From assembly GCA_947561715.1 (NCBI GenBank), contig OX387202.1, forward strand, positions 20,845,001-20,909,000: a DNA stretch of 64,000 nucleotides, given 5' to 3'. The notes beneath the pieces are model-generated. The model worked only from the letters and a program-made list of their open reading frames with translations, had not been told where the DNA came from and ran no database searches. Every line of letters begins with the position of its first letter. The stretch's first letter is position 1. This document shows, one piece after another, positions 48,130-60,658 of this stretch. The position numbers and the translations under genes are program-made. Source of the DNA: Ascidia mentula. Taxonomy: Eukaryota > Chordata > Ascidiacea > Phlebobranchia > Ascidiidae.

Positions 48130-48520
48130 GCAAGTATTGTTAAAAATAGACTACAAACACCAATTTAGGTGACAAGTTAACGCTTTTAAACTTGTGCAGG
48201 TGACAATGCTGCCCGAGAAACGCAGGTCAAGTATTCCAAACTTCGTGAGAGGACCTGCTCTGAAAAAAACCTAAAATGTAAATAGGCACGTACAATACGG
48301 CTACCGGCAAAAGGTCCTGCAAAAAAAAAACCTAACGACTGCGTTGAGATTACCTCACGGGTGCAGTTGGAAAATTCTCAAAGCAATAAAATAAGTTTAT
48401 ATTAACATCCGAGTTAATGCAGTTTGTGTGTGTATTTGTGATATCGTTCTGGCAATGCTAATCCGAACCCGATAAATAAACTGGCAGCGAATTCAATTTT
48501 TAATGTGTCATGTCCCTCAT
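48130..48520. other. 3' flank of transposase, no gene seen
   Basis: AATAAAAT near 48386 may be a polyadenylation signal for the transposase. No other feature before the right array. Confidence 0.35.
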
Positions 48521-51500
48521 TGTAAAGGTGTGTGTGTGTTTCGAGGTGTACAATCTAAAGTACTTCTCCGATTATTGTGAATAGTGGTACGATGGTGCAA
48601 AAGGGACGGTGTTATCAGATGACTACAATTTTGATCCAATCTATCTATTATATATTGTTACGTAACAAAGTTTATCGTTGATTTAAGGAAGGTTAATAAA
48701 GCGATAGCGACTTGAATTTTTAGTATGTTTGTTATATGTCTCTTCTTATAATTTGTACCAAATTTCAAGTTTCTGCGACGTCTTCTTCATGGTTACGTAC
48801 AATTCCGCACTTGGTACCCTCTCTTGCCGCCAACGGCGCCAGAGTGCGTAGAAGTGTGTGTATGTTTCGAGATGTACAAACTAAAACACTGGTCTGATTA
48901 ATGTGAATTTTGGTACGATTGTACAAGAGGGACGGTGTTATAAGATGATTGTAATTTTGATCCAATCCATCTATCATCAACGTTGTTACGTCACAAACAA
49001 AAGTTTATCGATGTTCAAAAGAAGGTTAATAAAAAGGTAGCAACTTGTGTTTTTAGAATGTTTGTTATATGTCTCTTCTTGTCATTCGTACCAAATTTCA
49101 AGTCTCTGCGACGTCTTCTTCATGGTTACGTACGATTCCGCACTTGGTATCCCCTCTTGCCGCCATCGCCACCAGAGTGCTTAGAAGTGTGTGTATGTTT
49201 CGAGATGTACAAACTAAAACACTGGTCTGATTAATGTGAATTTTGGTACGATTGTACAAGAGGGACGGTGTTATAAGATGATTGTAATTTTGATCCAATC
49301 CATCTATCATCAACGTTGTTACGTCATAAACAAAAGTTTATCGATGTTCAAAAGAAGGTTAATAAAAAGGTAGCAACTTGTGTTTTTAGAATGTTTGTTA
49401 TATGTCTCTTCTTGTCATTCGTACTAAATTTCAAGTCTCTGCGACGTCTCCTTCATGGTTACGTACGATTCCGCACTTGGTACCCCCTCTTGCCGCCAAC
49501 GGCGCCAGAGTGCGTAGAGATATGTGTATGTTTCGAGGTGTACAAGCTAAAGTACTGGTCCGATTAATGTATAAATGGGTACGATTGTACAGAAGAGACG
49601 GTGTTATAAGATGATTGTTATTTTGATCGAATCCATCTATCATCAACGTTATTACGTAACAAACAAAAGTTTATCGATGTTCAAAAGAAGGTTAATAAAA
49701 AGGTAGCGACTTGAATTTTTAGTATGTTTGTTATATGTCTCTTCTTGTCATTCGTACTAAATTTCAAGTCTCTGCGACGTCTCCTTCATGGTTACGTACG
49801 ATTCCGCACTTGGTACCCCCTCTTGCCGCCAACGGCGCCAGAGTGCGTAGAGATATGTGTATGTTTCGAGGTGTACAAGCTAAAGTACTGGTCCGATTAA
49901 TGTATAAATGGGTACGATTGTACAGAAGAGACGGTGTTATAAGATGATTGTTATTTTGATCCAATCCATCTATCATCAACGTTGTTACGTCATAAACAAA
50001 TGTGTATCGTTGTTTAAAAGAAGGTTAATAAAGAGGTAGCGACTTGTGTTTTTAGTATGTTTGTTATATGTCTCTTCTTATAATTTGTACCAAATTTCAA
50101 GTCTCTGCGACGTCTTCTTCATGGTTACGTACGATTCCGCTCTTGGTACCCCCTCTTGCCGCCAACGGCGCCAGAGTGCGAGGAGGTGTGTGTATGTTTT
50201 GAGGTGTGAAAGGTAAAGTAATTCTCCGATTATTGTAAATTTTGGTACGATTGTGCAGGAGGGACGGTGTTATAAGATGATTGTAATTTTAATCGAATCC
50301 ATCTATCATCAACGTTATTACGTAACAAACAAAAGTTTATCGATGTTTAAAATAGGGTTAGTAAAGAGGTAGCGACTTGTGTTTTTAGTATGTTTGTTAT
50401 ATGTCTCTTCTTGTCATTCGTACTAAATTTCAAGTCTCTGCGACGTCTTCTTCATGGTTACGTACGATTCCGCACTTGGTACCCTCTCTTGCCGCCAACG
50501 GCGCCAGAGTGCGAAGAGGTGTGTGTATGTTTTGAGGTGTGAAAGGTAAAGTACTTCTCCGATTATTGTAAATTTTGGTACGATTGTGCAGGAGGGACGG
50601 TGTTATAAGATGATTGTAATTTTGATCCAATCCATCTATCATTAACGTTGTTACGTCATAAACAAATGTGTATCGTTGTTTAAAAGAAGGTTAATAAAGA
50701 GGTAGCGACTTGTGTTTTTAGTATGTTTGTTATATGTCTCTTCTTATAATTTGTACCAAATTTCAAGTCTCTGCGACGTCTTCTTCATGGTTACGTACGA
50801 TTCCGCTCTTGGTACCCCCTCTTGCCGCCAACGGCGCCAGAGTGCGAGGAGGTGTGTGTATGTTTTGAGGTGTGAAAGGTAAAGTAATTCTCCGATTATT
50901 GTAAATTTTGGTACGATTGTGCAGGAGGGACGGTGTTATAAGATGATTGTAATTTTAATCGAATCCATCTATCATCAACGTTATTACGTAACAAACAAAA
51001 GTTTATCGATGTTTAAAATAGGGTTAGTAAAGAGGTAGCGACTTGTGTTTTTAGTATGTTTGTTATATGTCTCTTCTTGTCATTCGTACTAAATTTCAAG
51101 TCTCTGCGACGTCTTCTTCATGGTTACGTACGATTCCGCACTTGGTACCCTCTCTTGCCGCCAACGGCGCCAGAGTGCGAAGAGGTGTGTGTATGTTTTG
51201 AGGTGTGAAAGGTAAAGTACTTCTCCGATTATTGTAAATTTTGGTACGATTGTGCAGGAGGGACGGTGTTATAAGATGATTGTAATTTTGATCCAATCCA
51301 TCTATCATTAACGTTGTTACGTCATAAACAAATGTGTATCGTTGTTTAAAAGAGGGTTAATAAAGAGGTAGCGACTTGTGTTTTTAGTATGTTTGTTATA
51401 TGTCTCTTCTTATAATTTGTACTAAATTTCAAGTCTCTGCGACGTCTTCTTCATGGTTACGTACGATTCCGCACTTGGTACCCCCTCTTGCCGCCAACGG

Positions 51501-51650
51501 CGCCAGAGTGCGTAGAGATATGTGTATGTTTCGAGGTGTACAAGCTAAAGTACTGGTCCGATAAATGTATAAATGGATACGATTGTACAGAAGAGACTGT
51601 GTTATAAGATGACTACAATTTTGATCTAATCCATCTATCATCAACGTTGT
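48520..51650. repeat. Right subterminal array, about ten 333-bp units
   Basis: Same unit as the left array in reverse orientation (CCATCTATCAT near 48966, 49300, 49633, 49966, 50299, 50632, 50965, 51298 and 51631, plus a diverged unit near 48644). Units 50060-50725 and 50726-51391 form a nearly identical 666-bp dimer pair. The right array is therefore longer than the left through recent local expansion. Confidence 0.85.
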
Positions 51651-52016
51651 TACGTCACAAACAAAAGTTTGTCGTCGATTTAAATAGGGTTAATATTTCG
51701 TTATCGCCTAGATTTTCAAGTAAGGTGGTTTGGTGACACTTGTGGTTGTCTGTGCAAAAAATTAAGTCTGTGCGACATCTCCTTCTGGGCGACATACAAT
51801 TGTTCACTTTGTGACATATTTACCGCCAACGGCGCTAATACGCGCTATGCTTAGCTTCATTTTTTTCTTATATTGCTTTTGGATACCCTTGTGGTTGATC
51901 GTAGGCAATTTCAAGCTTGTAAAATGTTTATTTTATTGAATAATCAATGAAGCGTAAACACGTATTTTCTTCGTTGCTGTTGTGCCTTTCGTCGCCTTTT
52001 CGATGCCTATAGGAGA

Positions 52017-52234
52017 CCACCGTCATTTCGGCGAAATGGAATTTGGTTAAAACCGAAATTATTTCACGCATGAATGAACACGGCTTCAAACAATTGTGTT
52101 CACACAAAATAAGCATTAACTCACGAAAAAAACAAAAATGAGTTGTAATAACAAACATTTCAATCAGCAAGGTGTCCAATATTTGCAAAACAATATCTAC
52201 ACTTTAAAATTGCAATTTTTGAACACCTATAAAG
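52017..52234. other. Spacer between transposon and satellite
   Basis: About 220 bp with no recognised feature; it lies between the right end of the 9-kb element and the first satellite unit. Confidence 0.4.
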
Positions 52235-55200
52235 TATATAACAACGAAATGGGTTTGACTGCGGTGTCGCTGTGTGAATCCCAGCATTCGCGTATTTTCG
52301 GCGCTGCATACAAGTGCCAATTTAATGATGTTCCGGGCCATAGGATTTTTTATAAATTGGTGGAGAATAGGCTCAGAACATGTAGATCACATTGCAATAG
52401 CGTTTTTTGAACACCTATAAAGTATATCGCAACGAAATGGGTTTGACTGCGGTCACGCTGTGTGAATCCCAGCGATCGCGTATTTTCGGCGCTGCATACA
52501 AGTGCTAATTTAATGATGTTCCGGGCCATAGAATTTTTTAAAAATTGGTGTAGAATAGGCTTAGAACATGTAGATCACATTACAATAGCGTTTTTTGAAC
52601 ACCTATAAAGTATATCGCAACGAAATGGGTTTGACTGCGGTCACGCTGTGTGAATCCCAGTATTAGCGTATTTTCGGCGCTGCATACAAGTGCCAATTTA
52701 ATAATGTTCCGGGCCATAGGATTTTTTAAAAATTGGTGCAGAATAGGCTCAGAGCATGTAGATCACATTACAATAGCGTTTTTTGAACACCTATAAAGTA
52801 TATCGCAACGAAATGGGTTTGACTGCGGTCACGCTGTGTGAATCCCAGTATTAGCGTATTTTCGGCGCTGAATACAAGTGCCAATTTAATAATGTTCCGG
52901 GCCATAAGATTTTTTAAAAATTGGTGCAGAATAGGCTCAGAGCATGTAGATCACATTGCAATAGCGTTTTTTGAACACCTATAAAGTATATCGCAACGAA
53001 ATGGGTTTGACTGCGGTCACGCTGTGTGAATCCCAGCATGCATGCGCATTGTTCGTCAAAGGCTTTGACTCAAACAGAAGGCAGTGAGCATTTGCGGCGC
53101 TGCATACAAGTGCCAATCTAATAATGTTCCGGGCCATAGAATTTTTTAAAAATTGGTGTAGAATAGGCTCAGAGCATGTAGATCACATTACAATAGCGTT
53201 TTTTGAACACCTATAAAGTATATCGCAACGAAATGTGTTTGACTGCGGTCACGCTGTGTGAATCCCAGTATTAGCGTATTTTCGGCGCTGCATACAAGTG
53301 CCAATTTAATAATGTTCCGGGCCATAGGATTTTTTAAAAATTGGCGTAGAATAGGCTCAGAGCATGTAGATCACATTACAATAGCGTTTTTTGAACACCT
53401 ATAAAGTATATCGCAACGAAATGGGTTTGACTGCGGTCACTCTGTGTGAATCCCAGCGATCGCGTATTTTCGGCGCTGCATACAAGTGCTAATTTAATGA
53501 TGTTCCGGGCCATAGGATTTTTTGAAAATTGGTGTAGTATAGGCTTAGAACATGTAGATCACATTACAATAGCGTTTTTTGAACACCTATAAAGTATATC
53601 GCAACGAAATGGGTTTGACTGCGGTCACGCTGTGTGAATCCCAGTATTAGCGTATTTTCGGCGCTGCAAACAAGTGCCAATTTAATAATGTTCCGGGGCA
53701 TAGGATTTTTTAAAAATTGGTGCAGAATAGGCTCAGAGCATGTAGATCACATTACAATAGCGTTTTTTGAACACCTATAAAGTATATCGCAACGAAATGG
53801 GTTTGACTGCGGTCACGCTGTGTGAATCCCAGTATTAGCGTATTTTCGGCGCTGCATACAAGTGCCAATTTAATAATGTTCCGGGCCATAAGATTTTTTA
53901 AAAATTGGTGCAGAATAGGCTCAGAGCATGTAGATCACATTGCAATAGCGTTTTTTGAACACCTATAAAGTATATCGCAACGAAATGGGTTTGACTGCGG
54001 TCACGCTGTGTGAATCCCAGCATGCATGCGTATTGTTCGTCAAAGGCTTTGACTCAAACAGAAGGCAGTGAGCATTTGCGGCGCTGCATACAAGTGCCAA
54101 TCTAATAATGTTCCGGGCCATAGAATTTTTTAAAAATTGGTGTAGAATAGGCTCAGAGCATGTAGTTCACATTACAATAGCGTTTTTTGAACACCTATAA
54201 AGTATATCGCAACGAAATGTGTTTGACTGCGGTCACGCTGTGTGAATCCCAGTATTAGCGTATTTTCGGCGCTGCATACAAGTGCCAATTTAATAATGTT
54301 CCGGGCCATAGGATTTTTTAAAAATTGGTGCAGAATAGGCTCAGAGCATGTAGATCACATTACAATAGCGTTTTTTGAACACCTATAAAGTATATCGCAA
54401 CGAAATGGGTTTGACTGCGGTCACTCTGTGTGAATCCCAGCGAACGCGTATTTTCGGCGCTGCATACAAGTGCCAATTTAATGATGTTCCGGGCCATAGG
54501 ATTTTTTAAAAATTGGCGTAGAATAGGCTCAGAGCATGTAGATCACATTACAATAGCGTTTTTTGAACACCTATAAAGTATATCGCAACGAAATGGGTTT
54601 GACTGCGGTCACGCTGTGTGAATCCCAGCGATCGCGTATTTTCGGCGCTGCATACAAGTGCTAATTTAATGATGTTCCGGGCCATAGGATTTTTTAAAAA
54701 TTGGTGTAGTATAGGCTTAGAACATGTAGATCACATTACAATAGCGTTTTTTGAACACCTATAAAGTATATCGCAACGAAATGGGTTTGACTGCGGTCAC
54801 GCTGTGTGAATCCCAGTATTAGCGTATTTTCGGCGCTGCATACAAGTGCCAATTTAATGATGTTCCGGGCCATAGGATTTTTTAAAAATTGGTGTAGTAT
54901 AGGCTTAGAACATGTAGATCACATTACAATAGCGTTTTTTGAACACCTATAAAGTATATCGCAACGAAATGGGTTTGACTGCGGTCACGCTGTGTGAATC
55001 CCAGTATTAGCGTATTTTCGGCGCTGCATACAAGTGCCAATTTAATAATGTTCCGGGCCATAGGATTTTTTAAAAATTGGTGTAGAATAGGCTCAGAGCA
55101 TGTAGATCACATTACAATAGCGTTTTTTGAACACCTATAAAGTATATCGCAACGAAATGGGTTTGACTGCGGTCACGCTGTGTGAATCCCAGTATTAGCG

Positions 55201-57535
55201 TATTTTCGGCGCTGCATACAAGTGCCAATTTAATGATGTTCCGGGCCATAGGATTTTTTAAAAATTGGTGTGGAATAGGCTCAGAGCATGTAGATCACAT
55301 TACAATAGCGTTTTTTGAACACCTATAAAGTATATCGCAACGAAATGGGTTTGACTGCGGTCACGCTGTGTGAATCCCAGCATGCATGCGCATTGTTCGT
55401 CAAAGGCTTTGACTCAAACAGAAGGCAGTGAGCATTTGCGGCGCTGCATACAAGTGCCAATTTAATAATGTTCCGGGCCATAGAATTTTTTAAAAATTGG
55501 TGTAGAATAGGCTCAGAGCATGTAGATCACATTACAATAGCGTTTTTTGAACACCTATAAAGTATATCGCAACGAAATGGGTTTGACTGCGGTCACTCTG
55601 TGTGAATCCCAGCGAACGCGTATTTTCGGCGCTGCATACAAGTGCTAATTTAATGATGTTCCGGGCCATAGGATTTTTTAAAAATTAATGTAGAATAGGC
55701 TTAGAGCATGTAGATCACATTACAATAGCGTTTTTTGAACACCTATAAAGTATATCGCAACGAAATGGGTTTGACTGCGGTCACGCTGTGTGAATCCCAG
55801 TATTAGCGTATTTTCGGCGCTGCATACAAGTGCCAATTTAATAATGTTCCGGGCCATAGAATTTTTTAAAAAATTGGTGTAGAATAGGCTCAGAGCATGT
55901 AGATCACATTACAATAGCGTTTTTTGAACACCTATAAAGTATATCGCAACGAAATGGGTTTGACTGCGGTCACTCTGTGTGAATCCCAGCGAACGCGTAT
56001 TTTCGGCGCTGCATACAAGTGCTAATTTAATGATGTTCCGGGCCATAGGATTTTTTAAAAATTAATGTAGAATAGGCTTGGAGCATGTAGATCACATTAC
56101 AATAGCGTTTTTTGAACACCTATAAAGTATATCGCAACGAAATGGGTTTGACTGCGGTCACGCTGTGTGAATCCCAGTATTAGCGTATTTTCGGCGCTGC
56201 ATACAAGTGCCAATTTAATAATGTTCCGGGCCATAGAATTTTTTAAAAATTGGTGTAGAATAGGCTCAGAGCATGTAGATCACATTACAATAGCGTTTTT
56301 TGAACACCTATAAAGTATATCGCAACGAAATGGGTTTGACTGCGGTCACTCTGTGTGAATCCCAGCGAACGCGTATTTTCGGCGCTGCATACAAGTGCCA
56401 ATTTAATGATGTTCCGGGCCATAGGATTTTTTAAAAATTGGCGTAGAGTAGGCTCAGAGCATGTAGATCACATTACAATAGCGTTTTTTGAACACCTATA
56501 AAGTATATCGCAACGAAATGGGTTTGACTGCGGTCACGCTGTGTGAATCCCAGCGATCGCGTATTTTCGGCGCTGCATACAAGTGCTAATTTAATGATGT
56601 TCCGGGCCATAGGATTTTTTGAAAATTGGTGTAGTATAGGCTTAGAACATGTAGATCACATTACAATAGCGTTTTTTGAACACCTATAAAGTATATCGCA
56701 ACGAAATGGGTTTGACTGCGGTCACGCTGTGTGAATCCCAGTATTAGCGTATTTTCGGCGCTGCATACAAGTGCCAATTTAATAATGTTCCGGGCCATAG
56801 GATTTTTTAAAAATTGGTGTAGAATAGGCTCAGAGCATGTAGATCACATTACAATAGCGTTTTTTGAACACCTATAAAGTATATCGCAACGAAATGGGTT
56901 TGACTGCGGTCACGCTGTGTGAATCCCAGTATTAGCGTATTTTCGGCGCTGCATACAAGTGCCAATTTAATGATGTTCCGGGCCATAGGATTTTTTAAAA
57001 ATTGGTGTGGAATAGGCTCAGAGCATGTAGATCACATTACAATAGCGTTTTTTGAACACCTATAAAGTATATCGCAACGAAATGGGTTTGACTGCGGTCA
57101 CGCTGTGTGAATCCCAGCATGCATGCGCATGTTCGTCAAAGGCTTTGACTCAAACAGAAGGCAGTGAGCATTTGCGGCGCTGCATACAAGTGCCAATTTA
57201 ATAATGTTCCGGGCCATAGAATTTTTTAAAAATTGGTGTAGAATAGGCTCAGAGCATGTAGATCACATTACAATAGCGTTTTTTGAACACCTATAAAGTA
57301 TATCGCAACGAAATGGGTTTGACTGCGGTCACGCTGTGTGAATCCCAGCATGCATGCGTATTGTTCGTCAAAGACTTTGACTCAAATAGAAGGCTGTGAG
57401 CATTTGCGGCGCTGCATACAAGTGCCAATTTAATAATGTTCCGGGACATAGGATTTTTTAAAATTGGTGTAGAATAGGCTCAGAACATGTAGATCACATT
57501 ACAATAGCGTTTTTTGAACACCTATAAAATATATC
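52235..57535. repeat. Satellite array, about 188-bp units
   Basis: About 27 head-to-tail units, each with GAACACCTATAAAGTATATC, TGGGTTTGACTGCGGTCACG and ATGTTCCGGGCCATAGGATT. The window after CCCAG varies in four types: TATTAGCG, CGATCGCG, CGAACGCG, and a longer CATGCATGCG form with about 40 extra bases (TTCGTCAAAGGCTTTGACTC). The long form occurs near 53036, 54020, 55380, 57117 and 57350, giving a loose higher-order pattern. The first unit is the most diverged. No unit encodes a convincing protein. It is not CRISPR: units are too long and there are no unique spacers. Confidence 0.9.
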
Positions 57536-57539
57536 TCAA

Positions 57540-59700
57540 CGATTATGTTATGTTAATTAAATATACCTCTTAGTATCACAATCTCCCCTTTTTTATTTCC
57601 GCCCACGCATAACAATGTAAATGTTGCGAAAATAAATCATTCAAAACATAAATGGAGGTATTTTCGAATATGTCCGTGTTTCGAAAATGTGTGGGATGAA
57701 TTTTAAGTGGCAACGTCGACGTTTAACTGATATCACATTACAGTGAATTATGTGGGTGAACGTTTTCATTGATTAAGTGACGATTCTTTATCTTGTGTGG
57801 CGTAGCAAAGCCCAATGGGGATTTAACAAGGCGTCAATGGTGCGTCGCAGCATACTCAGCTATTTAGCATCATTAAAAAAAAAAATTTAAGAAATTCCTG
57901 GGGGCATTGTGTGCGGCCGCACTTCCAACGAGGCATCTGTTGCGATACAGGTAAGTTGTTTAAAATTCATCTTTCTTTTCGTTTGCTAGAAACCATAGTG
58001 TTGCAGCTTCTCACTACTTGTGGGGCTGCTACGACGGTGGGTTGGCAAACTACAAACAAAATTTTTGTAATTAATGTAAATGATTTTACATTACCATTCA
58101 ATAAAAGGACACAAGGATACTTTTGGGCGGTAAAAAACGCTTTGAATTGTGTTTAAAGTCACATCCCAGTCAGAAAATTATCCCGGTATCACTCATGTTT
58201 TATCAAGCCATCATTAATTATCATTATAGATTTGCACCCCCAAATTCGGCAATAATTCTGGGATATATCCCCATGTTAATACATGAAAGGTAACACCTGA
58301 TCATGAATGAATATACTTGACCGTCATGAGTGAGAATATGGGATATATCAGATACTGCTCATGGATAATCACGCTAATGTCGGGTATAACCTAATTCTGC
58401 TGCATTTGCTTGAAAAAACGACATGCTCACACAATATATCTTTTCATAACTTTATTGAGAACCAAAACGAACATGTGAGCTCACAACGACATTGACCGAC
58501 TGCATTAAACCGGACAGAGCGTGTTTTTGGCGTCAGTCGCGGTCGACCTCGTCAAGAGGTTCCATAAAACTACCGCTTGAACTGGCGCATAGCCTTCAAC
58601 GTTTTTTCCCTCCGTCCCAGTCTTAGGTGTTGGAAAGCACTACCACGATTTCTTTGTTAATATTGGAATTTTTTAATCCTTTCATCCCATAAATTGTAGA
58701 GAATCTGCAAAAAAATCAAAAGTATAAATCAATTAGTTCTGGTTGTGTGATGTGACCGCCATCACGACCAGTGAATGTTGGTGCTTAATGGGGTGTGAAA
58801 CGATGAACAATGGCATAACAAAGCCGTGCGTATAAGGGAGTCCCAGTGGAATAACGCTCCACTTTACCCGTGGTTATGTTCAGTAACAATAATGTAAAAG
58901 ATTTCCAAATCCTTACCTAACAGTTTGAAGAACAGCTTTGTGTCTTGAAATGCTTTTTTGCTGTGATGGCGCTGATTACCAACTCAAGTCCCCTCCGTGA
59001 ATAGGCATTCTTCTTTTGTTGATTTTTTCTTCTTGCCCACTTGTTTTCTTGATAATTTGTCACAAGGTTTGTAGAAACTCATATTGCTTTTAGTGCGAGG
59101 CATTTTGCTAAACACTTGAAAAATTAAAAGTAGCTAATCCTGCGAAAACAATTATATTTGTATACCGGTAGCCTAGTAAACATTTAGCCCGACGCCACGC
59201 ATGGTAGCATCGAACATTAACTCAGCAAGTACCTCACCTAACATCCTTCCTTTTGGCGACAACAAAACTAACAGGATACAAACTCACCTTTTTGCACTAA
59301 TTACTTGCTTGGCCTTAAGCACCTGAGCCGAAGCTTTTATTAATTTGATACAAATACGTATTTCAGTAAGCGTGGCTTATTTCACTGTTAACAAGCAACA
59401 CTTAAAAAGTTAGAGCATCCTTTTTGTCCCAACTTTCTATAACTTTGTGGCGCACATATTTGGCGCGATTTTTTTCAAATTGAATTTTGAAAAAGGGGGT
59501 GACGTCACACACCACCGGCTGCGGCACAGATTGGGAGTTAGCTTGAGGGAATGTGGTGATTCGCTGACGGTTATATCGTAAGCGAACAAAGGAATTGTTG
59601 CGCATTTGTTGGGGGAGGGCATCTAAATTCGGCCGTTAATGTCTGGGCGATGGAAACTTTGCGCTGAATATGGAGACACCATGGCTTGTAATGCATAATT
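57540..59700. other. No gene recognised
   Basis: A 2.2-kb stretch with short open frames only. The 57911-58156 and 59402-59605 frames show no domain. No RNA gene could be supported. Confidence 0.4.
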
Positions 59701-59709
59701 GGTAATGCA

Positions 59710-60066
59710 ATGAATTGTATATATTCTATTATTTTACAATGCCTTGATTGCAGTACTCAAACCGAAAGACCTAAATCATTATATTGTCCAAACCCTAAGA
59801 CCCATAAAATCAGTAAGAACATGGAATTAAATGGTCGGGAATTGCCTAAATTCGTGATTACTCAAATGAAACAAATCCGAAAAAAGATAAAATTTGCGCA
59901 GCCAAACAGTCAATACCATATATTACGAGATTTATTCCATATTTTCGTCAGATTACCACAGGGCTTGTGGTATAATTTGGGAATAAATCACAAAAAAATA
60001 GTTTACTTGTCATATGCGTGTCAACGATATGATAAACTTCCGATCTTTATTGCCGACAATCAGTGA
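59710..60066 (+). CDS. Hypothetical 118-residue open frame
   Basis: An open frame starting MNCIYSIILQCLDCSTQTER and ending FIADNQ, basic in the middle (QMKQIRKKIKF). It is not recognised. It could be an exon or a degenerate piece of the element that encodes the large minus-strand frame next to it. There is no transcript-type evidence and the start is arbitrary. Confidence 0.2.
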   Translation: MNCIYSIILQCLDCSTQTERPKSLYCPNPKTHKISKNMELNGRELPKFVITQMKQIRKKIKFAQPNSQYHILRDLFHIFVRLPQGLWYNLGINHKKIVYLSYACQRYDKLPIFIADNQ

Positions 60067-60069
60067 TAA

Positions 60070-60655
60070 CGCCTTTCCGTGACAAACTAGGAAAGATCAC
60101 AGATAGCCAGTGGTCTCCATTAATGATTCAGTGATACGACTGGGATAAAGTTTGACTGGGATAAGCTTGTGCAAAAATAATTTTACAAACATATTGTATC
60201 ACTTGCCGGTATTTGTTTAAAGCCACTACACCACGTCAAGGTTCCGGCAACCGTAGTGGATTTATTTTAAAGATTTAACAAATAAACAGTTATTTGGCAG
60301 ATTGAAGTTGGAGTTTAAAGTTAAAGCAAGTTCTAATAAGATTTTAGCATAAGTAGACCACGGCCTTTAAAATTATTGGGTAAAATAACATATCTGGCCT
60401 TACATTGATTAACGCAACAACGATTTTAAGTACAAGAGGTTTGTCCTAGCGGCAAATGCAAAAAATATAAGATTAACACAAAAACAAAACATTCACAGCA
60501 TAATTACGATTACTACAACTTAAGGCATGCAACGACCCAAACAACACAAATATTTTTTTGGTTTCACGTTGGTGAAGTTTTAAAAAGTCTCATACAACAA
60601 ACATACAGTCACGGGAATGAACACAAATCGACACAAAGTATTCACAACAACATGG
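60070..60655. other. 3' flank of the two-protease frame
   Basis: No gene seen. AATAAA-like runs on the minus strand are not distinct. No terminal inverted repeat was found within the window to bound the element. Confidence 0.35.
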
Positions 60656-60658
60656 ATT

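Larger units (their letters stand above)
43011..52016. mobile_element. 9.0-kb Merlin-type transposon with arrayed arms
   Basis: The two ends are inverted copies of about 370 bp (43011-43380 and 51645-52016), starting TCTCCTATAGGCATCGAAAA at the left. Inside each lies an array of about 333-bp units in opposite orientation, and between the arrays, at 46.8-48.1 kb, a spliced ISXO2-like transposase. ISXO2-like (IS1016-related) transposases in animals mark the Merlin superfamily, whose elements are usually a few kb. No matching target-site duplication was found directly outside the ends, so the true borders may be slightly different or eroded. The transposase carries a stop, so this copy is probably not autonomous now. 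Confidence 0.75.

Noticed and set aside
43383-51644. Repeated 70-71 codon open frames in every 333-bp unit
   Set aside because: Both strands are open over the same units and the frames follow from repeat homogenisation; no domain, start context or splice support.
52235-57535. CRISPR-like periodic array
   Set aside because: Units of about 188 bp are fully repeated with no unique spacers, and the genome is eukaryotic.
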